Origin: Poriferisodalis sp965226645 | Lineage (GTDB): Bacteria; Actinomycetota; Acidimicrobiia; Acidimicrobiales; Poriferisodalaceae | NCBI GenBank assembly: GCA_965226645.1 | Contig: CBDDDL010000003.1 | Location: forward strand, 434,001 to 498,000 | Reading direction: 5' to 3' | DNA: 64,000 bases | In this document: piece by piece, positions 27,546 through 37,176 of the stretch | How positions within the stretch are numbered: position 1 is the first letter of the stretch | Layout: every line of letters begins with the position of its first letter | Notes under the pieces: model-generated | Database searches by the model: none | The model's input: the letters and a program-made list of their open reading frames with translations, nothing else | What the model was told of the DNA's origin: nothing | Made by a program: the position numbers and the translations under genes

Positions 27546-28789
27546 GCGACGACGACTGGCCGTCGCCGCTGCCGCGGCCCGATGACGACGAGGTCTCGGG
27601 CGCCGATGCCAGCGTCTTCTCGGTGTTCGCACCAAAAGCCGAGACATCCGCAGAGCCCACCGAAGAAGCTGTCGAGGCGAGTTCGGAGCACATCGGCGCT
27701 CCGCCGCCCACGGGATCGGCATCTGCGTCTGCGCTCGCTGCGACAGCGGAGCCTCTGGTCGGGGCAACATTGCCTTCTGGCACTGCGCGCCATCGTCGTG
27801 CCGGTCCACTGACGTGGATCGGAGCCATCCTGCTCCTCGCTTGGCTCGTCGCGGTGCCGTTCATGAGCACCGTGACCGAACTGCGGCAGAACACGCAGCT
27901 CGTGGTCATGGTGCTTGCTGTGCTCGGCGTGAACATCGCGACGGGATACGGCGGCATGATCAGCCTGGGCCACGGTGTGTTCGTCGCGCTCGGTGCATTC
28001 GGCGCCGCGTACGCAGTGGACGACCTCTCGTTGCCGTGGATCGTCTCCATCGCGGCGGGCGCGGCGGTGGCAGGAGTTGCAGGCGGTGTGATCGGCTTGC
28101 CGGCACTGCGCATCAAAGGCATTCACCTCGCGCTCGTCACCCTGGGTCTCGCCATCGTGTTTCAGCCGCTCTCCAAGCGCTTTCCGGCTTTCACCGGCGG
28201 TGTCAGCGGTCGAGCCGTTGGTGCAGAGCTCACGCCGCCTGACTGGTTCGGCACGACTCGTTGGGCCGAGGGGTTGTATCGCTACCTCGTGTGCCTGGCA
28301 ATTGTGGCGTTGGCGATGTGGCTGACGTACAACATCATCAACAGCCGGCCCGGGAGGGCCATGCGTGCTCTGCGCGACAACGACACAGCGGCGGCCGTGC
28401 ACGGCGTCAATCTGGTAGCGACAAGAGTCACGACATTCGCCGTCAGCGCCTCGCTGGCTGGCCTCGCCGGCGCTCTCGGCATCATCCTCGTGCCGTTCAC
28501 GTCACAGGAGTCGTTTCCGTTCCAGGAGTCTCTCGTGCTCTACGCGATGGCTGTGCTGGGTGGCTTGGGCTCGCTGTGGGGATCGGTGCTCGGTGTGGCC
28601 ACACGGGAGGTGTTCTCGTCGCTGGGCGAATTGACGGGCGGGGTGAGCGGCCTCGGTCCGGTCAGCGAGTTGCTGAGCCTGTTCGACGAGGAGCAGTTTG
28701 TCTTCGGCGTCATTCTGGTCGCGCTGACGTTCGTGTTTCCGCGGGGGCTGATCGGGCTCTTCGGGCCCCGTCGGCGGCGACAGAACTGA
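27542..28789 (+). CDS. livM: Second LivM-type permease
   Basis: Starts at GTG overlapping the livH stop (GTGA). The first 90 residues are a hydrophilic acidic/Ala-rich cytoplasmic extension (DDDWPSPLPRPDDDEVSG onward) before the first membrane helix (LTWIGAILLLAWLVAVPF). Core motifs are GYGGMISLGHGVFVALGAF, GLPALRIKGIHLALVTLGL, NSRPGRAMRALRDNDTAA and FPRGLIGLFGPRRRRQN. Length 415. The acidic extension resembles the acidic linkers of the two receptor proteins downstream; whether that matters is unknown. Confidence 0.88.
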   Translation: MSDDDWPSPLPRPDDDEVSGADASVFSVFAPKAETSAEPTEEAVEASSEHIGAPPPTGSASASALAATAEPLVGATLPSGTARHRRAGPLTWIGAILLLAWLVAVPFMSTVTELRQNTQLVVMVLAVLGVNIATGYGGMISLGHGVFVALGAFGAAYAVDDLSLPWIVSIAAGAAVAGVAGGVIGLPALRIKGIHLALVTLGLAIVFQPLSKRFPAFTGGVSGRAVGAELTPPDWFGTTRWAEGLYRYLVCLAIVALAMWLTYNIINSRPGRAMRALRDNDTAAAVHGVNLVATRVTTFAVSASLAGLAGALGIILVPFTSQESFPFQESLVLYAMAVLGGLGSLWGSVLGVATREVFSSLGELTGGVSGLGPVSELLSLFDEEQFVFGVILVALTFVFPRGLIGLFGPRRRRQN

Positions 28790-28938
28790 GCTCGAGCCGC
28801 AATTCTCAGATCGTTTTGAAAATGACACACCCCAGCCGGCGCGCCCGCGTTGTGCGGGGATAGCTTCGGCGTTGCGCCAGTTCGGGCGGGAAACCGCATG
28901 AACTGGCGTTTCCCGATTGTCGAACAATGGAGAAATAA

Positions 28939-30645
28939 ATGCTCAAACGTGGAATCTGGCGCCTGCTGGCGTTGCTGTTCGCGTTCTCGCTCGTTGCTGC
29001 TGCATGCGGCGGGAGCGATGACGACGGCGGCAGCGGCGGGGCTGCTGAAACCGAGACTGAGACCACCGCGGCGTCGAGCGACGACGGCGACGACGACATG
29101 GCCGACGAAGAGATGGAAGAGGAGGAGCAGTCCTCACTTGGTGGTGCTGCCTCCGAGCAAGACATCGAAGATGCGGTCGCCGGCGAGACCGAAGAAGACG
29201 CCGCCGATGACGACATGATGGACGACGAGATGATGGAGTTTGACCGCTCCACCCTCCAGGGCATCTTCGATGAATCCGCCTACAACCGTCAGGTCTCCAT
29301 CGACGAACTCACCGAGAAGCTGGAATCCGGCGAATATGGCGTCGGCGACGACGGCATTCTCCGCGGTCCGGCCGGTTTCGAGATCGACATGAACAACTGC
29401 CCGGCCGACTGGTCGAACACCACCGGCATCACCGACACCCAGATTCGTATCGGTCACACGACTGCGCAGTCCGGCAACCTCGCGGCCTACGGCAACATCG
29501 CCCTCGGCTGGGACAACTACATGCAGTGGATCGACGACAACGATCCGATCATGGTCGGCGGCACCCCGCGCGACCTGACGCTGCTGATCAAGGACGACGC
29601 CTACGTCGCGGCGCAGACGATCGAGTTCGTGGACGAGCTGATCGAGGCCGAGAACGTGTTCTCGATCCTGACGCTGGGTTCGCCCAACACCTTGGCGGTG
29701 TACGACAAGATCAACGAAGAGTGCATCCCGCAGCCGTTCGTGATGACCGGTCACCCCGCTTGGGGCGACCCGGTGTTCCACCCGTGGACCACCGGCATGC
29801 AGATGTCGTACTCGACTGAGTCGATTCTGTGGGGCGCGTGGATCAAGGAGAACCTGGCTGACATCTTGCCGGTGAAGGTTGCCGGTCTGGTGATGGACAA
29901 CGACTTCGGTCTGGCCTATGAGCTGGGCTTCCACGAGTGGGCTGCGGCCAACCCTGACATTGTGTCGGAGTACAAGCCTGTGCGTCACGACCCGGCTGCG
30001 CCGACGCTGACGAATGAGATGACGACGATTTCGGCGTTCGCGCCTGACGTGTTCATTTCGATGACTGCGGGCAACCCGTGTCTGCTGGCGATCCAGGAGG
30101 CCGGCGCGTCTGGTCTGCTCGACGACATTCGTGCCAAGGGCGGCGCGCTGTTCACGCCTTCGGTGTGCAAGGGCATCGAGGCCTACATGGCGCCTGCGGG
30201 CGATGCTGCCAACGATTGGTGGATTGTCGGCGGCGGTTCGAAGGACTCGACCGACCCCAAGCACATCGATGAGCCGTTCATCGCATTCGTGAACCAGAAC
30301 CTTGAAGACGGCGGCCTGGACCCGAAGGTGTCGCTGTACGCCATCGGTTACACGTTCGGCTACCCGTACGTAGAGGCGCTGCGCGTCGCTGCTGAACTGC
30401 CGGGCGGTCTGACTCGGACCAACTTCATCCTGGCTGTTCGCAGCATCAACATCTACAGCCCGCTGCACCTCGACGGCATCAACCCCCAGCTGAACGGCGC
30501 GGCGGATGCGTACTTCATCGAGGGTTCGGACTTCAGCAAGTTCGACGCCGACGCTCAGACGTGGAACATCATCGGCGAAATCGTGGACGTCAACGGCAAG
30601 TCCTCGAACTGCGCCTGGGACAAGGACAACGGCGGCTGCCGCTAG
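28939..30645 (+). CDS. livK: Branched-chain-type amino acid receptor lipoprotein, copy 1
   Basis: Extracellular substrate-binding lipoprotein (Peripla_BP_6 type) feeding the adjacent permeases. A signal peptide with lipobox VAAAC places the lipidated cysteine at residue 23. A long acidic, Asp/Glu/Met-rich linker (about 25-100) separates the anchor from the binding domain. That domain starts near ITDTQIRIGHTTAQSGNLAA, and the cleft residues are probably in SILTLGSPNTLAVYD. At 568 residues it is larger than usual LivK. GGAG lies 9 bases before the ATG. A close paralogue follows; 186 bp are identical between them. Ligand not predictable. Confidence 0.9.
   Translation: MLKRGIWRLLALLFAFSLVAAACGGSDDDGGSGGAAETETETTAASSDDGDDDMADEEMEEEEQSSLGGAASEQDIEDAVAGETEEDAADDDMMDDEMMEFDRSTLQGIFDESAYNRQVSIDELTEKLESGEYGVGDDGILRGPAGFEIDMNNCPADWSNTTGITDTQIRIGHTTAQSGNLAAYGNIALGWDNYMQWIDDNDPIMVGGTPRDLTLLIKDDAYVAAQTIEFVDELIEAENVFSILTLGSPNTLAVYDKINEECIPQPFVMTGHPAWGDPVFHPWTTGMQMSYSTESILWGAWIKENLADILPVKVAGLVMDNDFGLAYELGFHEWAAANPDIVSEYKPVRHDPAAPTLTNEMTTISAFAPDVFISMTAGNPCLLAIQEAGASGLLDDIRAKGGALFTPSVCKGIEAYMAPAGDAANDWWIVGGGSKDSTDPKHIDEPFIAFVNQNLEDGGLDPKVSLYAIGYTFGYPYVEALRVAAELPGGLTRTNFILAVRSINIYSPLHLDGINPQLNGAADAYFIEGSDFSKFDADAQTWNIIGEIVDVNGKSSNCAWDKDNGGCR
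29962..30147 (+). repeat. 186-bp tract identical to 31919-32104 (livK copies)
   Basis: Every base from the GTGTCGGAG start to GGCGGCGCG at the end is the same in the two receptor genes. The sequences on both sides differ at many third-codon positions (for example ACATT against TGTCG just before, GCTG against GTTG just after). This pattern fits recent gene conversion between the tandem copies. Confidence 0.9.
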
Positions 30646-30722
30646 TCAGACGCCCAGCCAAGAGCAGCGGTTGCCGCTGATCTTGGCTGAATCCTGCTGA
30701 TCCCACCGGGGTCAGTGCTCAC

Positions 30723-30752
30723 AGGGCCGGCGGGCAGATGCCCGCCGGCCCT
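30723..30752 (+). terminator. Perfect hairpin after livK copy 1
   Basis: A 13-bp perfect GC-rich stem (AGGGCCGGCGGGC with its complement) around an AGAT loop, 77 bases after the stop. It is followed by TGCGCGCTTGTTTG, so the U-tract is weak. Probably a terminator or mRNA 3'-end stabiliser that limits read-through into the second receptor gene. A near-copy follows livK copy 2. Confidence 0.75.
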
Positions 30753-30898
30753 TGCGCGCTTGTTTGAATCGTTGCGGAACTGACATCCGGCACGCTGGAT
30801 CGGCGCCCGTGCCGGGGACTACGTTCTTGACTTGTTGGCTGAGTTGTTCTTTTCATAGGGCCACCAGCTGGCTTCGTGCCATTCAAAGGGGAAACACC

Positions 30899-32602
30899 AT
30901 GGCAAAACGTCGAATGTGGCGCCTGTTGGCGTTGTTGTTTGCGTTCTCGCTGGTTGCTGCTGCATGCGGCGGGGGCGATGACGACAGCGACGGCGGGACC
31001 GCTGAAACTGAGACTGAGACCACCGCGGCGCCGAGCGGCGACGAGATGGCCGAGGAGGAGATGGCCGAGGAGGAAGAGCAGTCGTCGCTTGGCGGTGCTG
31101 CCTCCGAGGAAGACATCGAGGCTGCAGTTGCGGGCGAGACCGAGGAAGAGGACGCTGCCGATGACGAGATGATGGACGACGAGGAGATGATGGAGTTTGA
31201 TCGCTCCACCCTCCAGGGCATCTTCGATGAAGCCGCCCACAACCGTCAGGTCACCATCGACGAGCTCACCGAGAAGCTGGAGTCAGGCGAGTACGGCGTC
31301 GGCGACGACGGCATCCTGCGCGGCCCGGCCGGCTTCGAGATCGATATGAACGATTGCCCGGCGGACTGGTCGAATACGACGGGTATCACCGACAGCCAGG
31401 TCCGGATCGGTCACACCACGGCGCAGTCCGGCAACCTCGCGGCTTACGGCAACATTGCCTACGGCTGGCAGAACTATTTCAACTGGATCAACGCCAACGA
31501 CCCGATCACGGTCGGCGACTCACCGCGCGAGCTCACACTGGTCATCAAGGACGACGCCTATGTGGCGGCTCAGACGATCGAGTTCGTGGACGAGCTGATC
31601 GAGGCCGAGAACGTGTTCTCGATCCTCACCTTGGGCTCGCCGAACACGCTTGCGGTGTACGACAAGATCAACTCGGAGTGCATCCCCCATCCGTTCGTGA
31701 TGACCGGTCACCCCGCTTGGGGCGACCCGGTGTTCCACCCGTGGACCACCGGCATGCAGCTGTCGTACTCGACTGAGTCGATCCTGTGGGGCGCGTGGAT
31801 CAAGGAGAACCTGGCCGACATCTTGCCGGTGAAGGTCGCTGGTCTGGTGATGGACAACGACTTCGGTCTGGCCTATGAGCTGGGCTTCCACGAGTGGGCC
31901 GCGGCCAACCCCGATGTCGTGTCGGAGTACAAGCCTGTGCGTCACGACCCGGCTGCGCCGACGCTGACGAATGAGATGACGACGATTTCGGCGTTCGCGC
32001 CTGACGTGTTCATTTCGATGACTGCGGGCAACCCGTGTCTGCTGGCGATCCAGGAGGCCGGCGCGTCTGGTCTGCTCGACGACATTCGTGCCAAGGGCGG
32101 CGCGTTGTTCACGCCGTCGGTCTGCAAGGGCATCGAGGCCTACATGAAGCCAGCCGGCGACGCTGCCAACGCGTGGTGGATTGTCGGCGGCGGAGGGAAG
32201 GACTCCACCGACCCGAAGTACGTCGATGAGCCGTTCATCTCCTTCGTGAACGAGAATCTCGAAGCCGGCGACCTGGACCCGAAGGTGTCGTTGTACGCAG
32301 TCGGCTACACCTACGGCTATCCCTACGGCGAGTCCATACGGATTGCGGCTGAGCTGCCGGGTGGCCTGACGCGGACCAACTTCATCCTGGCGGCACGGTC
32401 GATCGACATCTACCACCCGCTGCTGCTTGATGGCATGAGTTCCGAGATGGACGGCAACGCAGACTCGTACTTCGTCGAGGGTTCGGACTTCAGCCAGTTC
32501 GACTCCGATCAGCAGACGTGGAACATCGTCGGTGCGATCGTGGACGTCAACGGAAAGTCGACGAACTGCGCTTGGGACAAGGACAACGGCGGCTGCCGCT
32601 GA
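30899..32602 (+). CDS. livK: Branched-chain-type amino acid receptor lipoprotein, copy 2
   Basis: Tandem paralogue of the preceding gene, 567 residues, with the same signal peptide and lipobox (VAAAC, C23). It has a similar acidic linker that differs in composition and length, the same binding-domain blocks, and the same C-terminus (NCAWDKDNGGCR). Differences cluster near SITVGDSPRELT and the last 100 residues (YGESIRIAAELPGG), where ligand selectivity could differ. The ATG has an AAAGGGGA site. The 250-bp gap from copy 1 contains a terminator-like hairpin, so it may have its own promoter. An isolated receptor pair sharing one transporter is common in HAAT systems. Confidence 0.9.
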   Translation: MAKRRMWRLLALLFAFSLVAAACGGGDDDSDGGTAETETETTAAPSGDEMAEEEMAEEEEQSSLGGAASEEDIEAAVAGETEEEDAADDEMMDDEEMMEFDRSTLQGIFDEAAHNRQVTIDELTEKLESGEYGVGDDGILRGPAGFEIDMNDCPADWSNTTGITDSQVRIGHTTAQSGNLAAYGNIAYGWQNYFNWINANDPITVGDSPRELTLVIKDDAYVAAQTIEFVDELIEAENVFSILTLGSPNTLAVYDKINSECIPHPFVMTGHPAWGDPVFHPWTTGMQLSYSTESILWGAWIKENLADILPVKVAGLVMDNDFGLAYELGFHEWAAANPDVVSEYKPVRHDPAAPTLTNEMTTISAFAPDVFISMTAGNPCLLAIQEAGASGLLDDIRAKGGALFTPSVCKGIEAYMKPAGDAANAWWIVGGGGKDSTDPKYVDEPFISFVNENLEAGDLDPKVSLYAVGYTYGYPYGESIRIAAELPGGLTRTNFILAARSIDIYHPLLLDGMSSEMDGNADSYFVEGSDFSQFDSDQQTWNIVGAIVDVNGKSTNCAWDKDNGGCR

Positions 32603-32642
32603 TCTTGGCTGAATCCTGCTGATCTCACTGAATCAGCGCTCG

Positions 32643-32674
32643 AAGGGCCGGCGGGCAAGAGCCCGTCGGCCCTT
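32643..32674 (+). terminator. Hairpin after livK copy 2
   Basis: A 14-bp stem (AAGGGCCGGCGGGC pairing with GCCCGTCGGCCCTT, one G-U pair) around an AAGA loop, 40 bases after the stop. The surrounding bases (TGATCTTGGCTGAATCCTGC) also recur after copy 1, so the duplication that made the two receptors included the 3' region and its terminator. Confidence 0.75.
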
Positions 32675-32742
32675 GCGCGTCTATCTCGACCGTCGCGCAA
32701 CTGACATATCTGACCGGGGCGCGCGCAGGTCCTTGCGAACTA

Positions 32743-33978
32743 GTGCTGTGTCCGCAAACGTTTGCGCGCTTTGGTCATGCGGCTGCTTTGGCGGGTCTGC
32801 CCCAGCGGTGTTGTTTTTCGGCTCGGGTTCTGGCTCGTTCGCGTCGTTGGGCCGCGAGCAGTTCGGGGGAGCGTCTGTTGGCGTTGCGCCAGCGCAGGTA
32901 GGCGTGCAGGCGGCGGGTGAGCACGGTGTGGTTGGGGTGGTCGGAGTTGTCGGGCACGAACTCGCGCAGCGGCCCGAAGTGCGCTTCGATGGGGTTCGCC
33001 CATGAGCTGTAGGTGGGGGTGAAGCACAGCTCGACTTTGTTGCGCTTGGCCCATTTGCGAATGTCGGTGCGGTTGTGGGCGGACAGGTTGTCCAAGATCA
33101 CATAGACCGGCTCGCCGTCGGGGCGGCGGGCGCGGATGGTCTTGAGCGCTGCGAGGGTGTTGGCCGCGGACTTGCGGCGCCGCACGACGCCCCACAGCTC
33201 GTCGGCGCCGACTGAGTAGCAGCCGTGGAACTGGCGCACCCCGTGGAGCTTGTTGTAGTTCGCGCGCAGCCGCTGGGGACGCGACCGCGGCGCCCAGCAC
33301 GCCCCGCCGGTCGGGCGAATGGCCAGCGGCCCGAACTCGTCGAACGCGAACACCCGGTCCGGGTGCTTGTCCGCCACATGCTCGACGCGGTCCAGCTTCG
33401 CGTCACGGTCCGCGTCGTTGGACTCGGCCCAGGTCCTGGTGCGCCCGAACGTGATCCCTGACTCGGTGAGGATCTCGTGCAGCCGCTGCCGGCCGACCTG
33501 CACAACCCGGGTCGGGTTGTCGCCCAGATACGCCGCGAGCTTGCGGACGCTCCACCGCGCCAACGGCTGGTCCAGCTTGCGCGGGCGGATGCGGGCCGTC
33601 TCGACGATGAACGCATCATCGTCAGTCGTGATCCGGCGGCCACGGCCACCCGCCCACTGAGGGACCCGACGACGCCATCGGCGACTCGTTGAACCTGTGG
33701 ATCATCTCGCGCACCCGATCAGGCGACGTCGCCGCCAGCTGCGCGATCGCCGGCACCAAGTTCCCGCCCGCCGACGCATGAATCACCACAGCACGCCGCC
33801 ATCGCACATGAGACCCCGGCGACCTGCCGGCGCCGCGACGCACGATCCGCTGCAACGCCTGGCCTTCCTCATGGGTCAACCGACGAACCCGAACACGCTC
33901 ACTCATACCCCCGACCAAACCACAAACCACACCCCGACACGCGGACACCAACCCGACGAACGTTTGCGGACACAGCAC
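32743..33978 (-). mobile_element. IS630-family insertion sequence
   Basis: Terminal inverted repeats GTGCTGTGTCCGCAAACGTT (left, from 32743) and its complement at the right end (to 33978), flanked on both sides by TA (32741-32742 and 33979-33980), the target duplication expected of IS630/Tc1-like elements. The single transposase is on the minus strand in two frames. It sits between the livK terminator and an IS1380 copy. Confidence 0.92.
32775..33906 (-). CDS. IS630 transposase, in two overlapping frames
   Basis: The N-terminal frame starts at MSERVRVRRLTHEEG (33906) and carries a helix-turn-helix domain to about MIHRFNESPMASS. The DDE domain is in a second frame from PQWAGGRGRRITTDDD (about 33650) to 32775. 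The DDE triad appears as FAFDEFGPL, YVILDNLSAHN and WANPIEAHF. Some IS630 elements join such frames by programmed frameshifting, but no A-rich slippery run is visible at the switch (GTCGTCGGGTCCC), so a disabling indel is equally possible. Confidence 0.8.
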
Positions 33979-35083
33979 TAGCGTCGTTTCCTGCCGACGG
34001 GGCCACCGTCTGAGCCTGAATCCACCGTTGTGGTGGGTGTGTGGGGGTTGCCGCGTCCGCGAAAAAGGCCTCCTGATCTGCGACGATTGTGATGTTCATA
34101 GCCACATTCGTCTCAAAAACAGGAGGCACTTTTTGTGTCTGCATCATCGCGCAGTCCGGACCGGTTCGCAACGACGTTCGATCATGAGGGTTTGGTGGCC
34201 AACGCGGGCCTGATCCTGGCAGGCACGCTGATGGACCGTCTGGGTCTGTTCGGCGCTGATCGAGCGGTGGGTGCGCACCGGTTCCGCGAACCCGGGCCCC
34301 AAGATCTGCACCGTGGTCGCCGCGATGCTCGCAGGGGCCACTCATATCGATCATGTCGGGATGCTGCGCGCCGGGCGCACCGGGCGGGTGCTGGGGTTCC
34401 GCCCGATGGCGCCGTCGACGGTGGGGTCGTTCCTGCGGACGTTCACGTTCGGTCACGTCCGCCAGCTCGAAGCGGTGCTGTCGCGCACGCTGGCGCGCGC
34501 CTGGGCGCTGGGCGCGGGCCCCGGCGACGAGCCGCTGGTGGTCGATGTGGACTCCACGATCTGCGAGGTCCACGGCAAACAAAAACAAGGCGCCGCGTAC
34601 GGCTACACCAGCGTGCTCGGCTATCACCCGCTGCTCGCTGCACGCGCCGACACCGGCGAGGTTCTCGGCGCCCGCATGCGCAAAGGGTCCGCGGGGTCGT
34701 CGCGAGGCGTGGTGCGCTTCGTCGACGAGCTCGTCGCGAACCTGCGGCGCGCCGGGGCTGCGGGGCCGACCACGGTGCGCGGCGACTCGGGGTTCTGGTC
34801 ATGGAAGCTGATCGACCGTCTCGACGCCCACGACTTCAAGTGGTCGATCACCGTCGCCCTCATACCCGCTGTTCGCGCAGCGATCCAAGCGATCCCCGGC
34901 ACCGCATGGACCGACATCGCTTACACCAAAGACGGCCACGCCCAAGTCGCCGAAACCCAATACGCCACCGGCCGCGGCAAACAGAAACGCACCGTCCGCC
35001 TCGTCGTGCGCCGCACCCGCCTCACCGACACCGCACAACAACGACTGTGGCCCGACTTGAACCGCTCTGGCTTTGTTGGAGAC

Positions 35084-36004
35084 TCATTGGTTTGGTTTTC
35101 CAGCCCCGGTTGGGGTGGTCTTGTGGGCAGCGTAGAACGCTGCTTCGAATTCTGCTGGCGGGGTGTCGTTGCAGTGGCCGTGGAGCCGTTGCTGGTTGAA
35201 CCAGTGCACCCAGCCCAGGGTGGCGAGTTCGAGCTGGTCGGTGTCGTGCCAGCCGTGTGTGTCGGGTCCGTAGGCGCATTCGGCCTTGTAGAGACCGTTG
35301 GTCGTCTCGGCCAAGGCGTTGTCATAGGAATCGGCGACGGTGCCGATGCTGGGGCGGGCGCCGATCTCGTCGAGGCGTTCGGTGAATCGCAGCGACGTGA
35401 ATTGCGACCCGGCGTCGGAGTGTGCCACGAGCCCGACCAGGCGACGGCCGCCGCGTGAGCGGCGGGCCATCTCCAATGCGTCGAGGACCATCTCGGTGCG
35501 CATGTGCGAAGCGACGCGCCAGCCCACGATGCGGCGGGAGAACGCGTCCACGATGAAGCACACATAGGCCATCCCTGCCCGGGTCGCGACATAGGTCAGA
35601 TCGGTCACCCACAACGCGTCGGGCCGATCCGCGGTGAAGTCCCGGTTGACCAGGTCAGGCGCCCGAACCGCGTCAGGATTCTGACGCGTGGTGAACATCT
35701 TGCGCCGCCGGCTGACGCCGCGTACGCCCAGCTCACGCATCAGCCGGGCGACCTGGTCCCGGCCGATCTCGTGACCGGCGCGTCGGGCGGCCTTCCACAG
35801 CTTGCGTGCCCCGTAGACCTTGCGGTTCGCGATCCACAACGCCAACAAGACCGGCATCCACACCGCGTCGCGCACCGCCCGCGCCGAGGGCTCGCGCTCG
35901 CGGTGCTTGGCCGCGTAGTACGTGCTCGGGGCCACCTGCAGCGCAGTGCAGATGGGCTCGACCCCGAGCTCGCCACGATGGGCGTCGACGAACGACACCG
36001 TCAC
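35084..36004 (-). CDS. IS3-family transposase OrfB (DDE integrase)
   Basis: A 306-residue integrase-core protein. DDE residues are seen in WVTDLTYVATRAG, LVAHSDAGSQFTS and the glutamate in YDNALAETTNGLYKAE. An HTH_21-like segment (VYGARKLWKAARRAG) precedes the core, and WFNQQRLHGHCNDTPPAEFE ends the domain. Its GTG start overlaps the orfA stop (GTGA), so expression is by coupling or frameshift from OrfA. Confidence 0.92.
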   Translation of the reverse strand: MTVSFVDAHRGELGVEPICTALQVAPSTYYAAKHREREPSARAVRDAVWMPVLLALWIANRKVYGARKLWKAARRAGHEIGRDQVARLMRELGVRGVSRRRKMFTTRQNPDAVRAPDLVNRDFTADRPDALWVTDLTYVATRAGMAYVCFIVDAFSRRIVGWRVASHMRTEMVLDALEMARRSRGGRRLVGLVAHSDAGSQFTSLRFTERLDEIGARPSIGTVADSYDNALAETTNGLYKAECAYGPDTHGWHDTDQLELATLGWVHWFNQQRLHGHCNDTPPAEFEAAFYAAHKTTPTGAGKPNQ

Positions 36005-36342
36005 CTCTGTGGGCGGTCGAGCTCCGCCGCGAAGAAAGCCGACGCCTTGCGCAAGATCTCGTTCGCCCGACGCAGCTCCCGGTTCTCGGCCTCCAGCGCC
36101 TTGATCCGCTCAGCCTGCTCGCTGTTCACACCAGGGCGCACCCCAGCATCGACCTCGGCCTGGCGCACCCACGACCGCAGCGACTCCACCCCGATCCCCA
36201 ACTGGGCCGCGACCCGCTTCACCGTCCCGTGATCGGTGCCCAGCTCCTTACGCAGCTGACGCACCGCACGCACAGCACGCTCCTTCTCCGCCTCGCTGTA
36301 CCGACGCGTCGTCGGCTTCCCAGGCGACATCTCATGTGGCAT
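36001..36342 (-). CDS. IS3-family transposase OrfA (helix-turn-helix)
   Basis: DNA-binding subunit with HTH_Tnp_1 sequence (RYSEAEKERAVRAVRQLRK, then IGVESLRSWVRQAEVDAG) and a leucine-zipper-like C-terminus (ERIKALEAENRELRRANEIL). Start taken at MPHEMSPGKP; an upstream in-frame ATG at 36381 lies in the terminal repeat. The stop overlaps orfB. Confidence 0.88.
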   Translation of the reverse strand: MPHEMSPGKPTTRRYSEAEKERAVRAVRQLRKELGTDHGTVKRVAAQLGIGVESLRSWVRQAEVDAGVRPGVNSEQAERIKALEAENRELRRANEILRKASAFFAAELDRPQR

Positions 36343-37098
36343 GACTCCATCCTCGTATCCAAGATCAGGAGCCTCCAACAAAGCCAGTGCGATTCAACTG
36401 GCGACACCACGCATTCATCACCAACACCGAACTCGACACCGCCGCCGCGGACGAGTTCCACCGCGGCCACGCCGTCGTCGAGCTCGCCATCCGCGACCTC
36501 AAAGAAGGCACCGGGCTCGAGCACGTCCCCTCAGGCCACTACGGCGCGAACTGCGCATGGCTCGCCTGCGCCGTGCTCGCCCACAACATCGGCCACTGGA
36601 CCACCACGCTCGCCGGCGCGTCGCCGGCCACGAACCGCTCCCGCCGCACCCGACTCGTCGCCCTCGCAGCCGTAGCAGTCAACCGATCCGGCACACCCAC
36701 CCTGCGATACCCCGCCCGCTGGCCCTGGGAAACACAATTCCGAGCCACACTCAGCGCCCTGCGAGCCCTGCCCGGACCCTCCGGCTAAACAGCACAGCCC
36801 GGAACTGACGCCCCCACACAAACCCAGCGTCGACAACCCCAAACCACACCCGCACCCCTAGCCCAACACGCCCAAACACACCAAACCACACCCCCAACAA
36901 CCCGGCGCGACCCCAACCCGCCACCGACCCGCGAAACCCGCGCTCGCCAAAGGCCAATCGGTGGATTCAGGCTAAAACCTTGGAACTAATCATCTAGGGC
37001 TCTCGCGGCTCGGCGTGTCGATGGTGCCAATCGACGGGCCGAACCCCACCACGATCACATCGCAGCCTGAACTTTGGCCGCTCAGCTATGGTCGCCGC

Positions 37099-37176
37099 AT
37101 GACCGCTAGCGCTCGCCGCTGGCTGCGCCGCGAAGACCTGAGTTTTTCTGCCCGCACGCGTGGCTGTCACAGATGA
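37099..37176 (+). CDS. Possible 25-residue leader peptide
   Basis: An ATG at 37099 opens a short frame, MTASARRWLRREDLSFSART then RGCHR, whose TGA overlaps the ATG of the large Ala-rich gene (ATGA). The big gene has no clear ribosome site of its own, so it could depend on translation of this leader. Evidence is positional only. Confidence 0.25.
   Translation: MTASARRWLRREDLSFSARTRGCHR

Larger units (their letters stand above)
35058..36396 (-). mobile_element. IS3-family insertion sequence inside IS1380 copy 1
   Basis: Inverted repeats TGAACCGCTCTGGCTTTGTT (left) and the complement of CAAAGCCAGTGCGATTCA (right). The element is flanked by a 3-bp target duplication ACT (35055-35057 and 36397-36399), as expected for IS3. 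Two overlapping transposase frames on the minus strand appear intact, so this is probably the youngest insertion at the site and may be active. Confidence 0.92.
34135..36788 (+). pseudogene. IS1380 transposase, frameshifted and split by IS3
   Basis: Starts at GTG with AGGAGGCACTTTTT upstream. Compared with the intact copy at 58410-59720, one extra T in CTGTTCGG near 34248 shifts the frame after LMDRLGL. The main frame resumes as RTGSANPGPKI and includes VVDVDSTICEVHG. At TGGCCCGAC (35055) the gene is cut by the IS3 and continues at 36400 as WRHHAFITNTE to the family C-terminus RALPGPSG. Removing the IS3 and one ACT copy restores the exact codons, P-D-W-R-H-H. Confidence 0.92.
34015..36971 (+). 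mobile_element. IS1380-family element, copy 1, interrupted by an IS3
   Basis: Ends CCTGAATCCACCG (from 34015) and CGGTGGATTCAGG (to 36971) match those of copy 2 at 56443-59840. The left flank is CTGAG but the right flank is CTAAA, so no target duplication is left. One side has probably been altered by recombination or mutation since insertion. An IS3-family element lies inside the transposase gene. Confidence 0.88.

Noticed and set aside
33622..33660. Programmed frameshift site in the IS630 transposase
   Set aside because: The junction lacks an A-rich or X-XXY-YYZ slippery heptamer, so I do not claim programmed shifting; it may be an indel.
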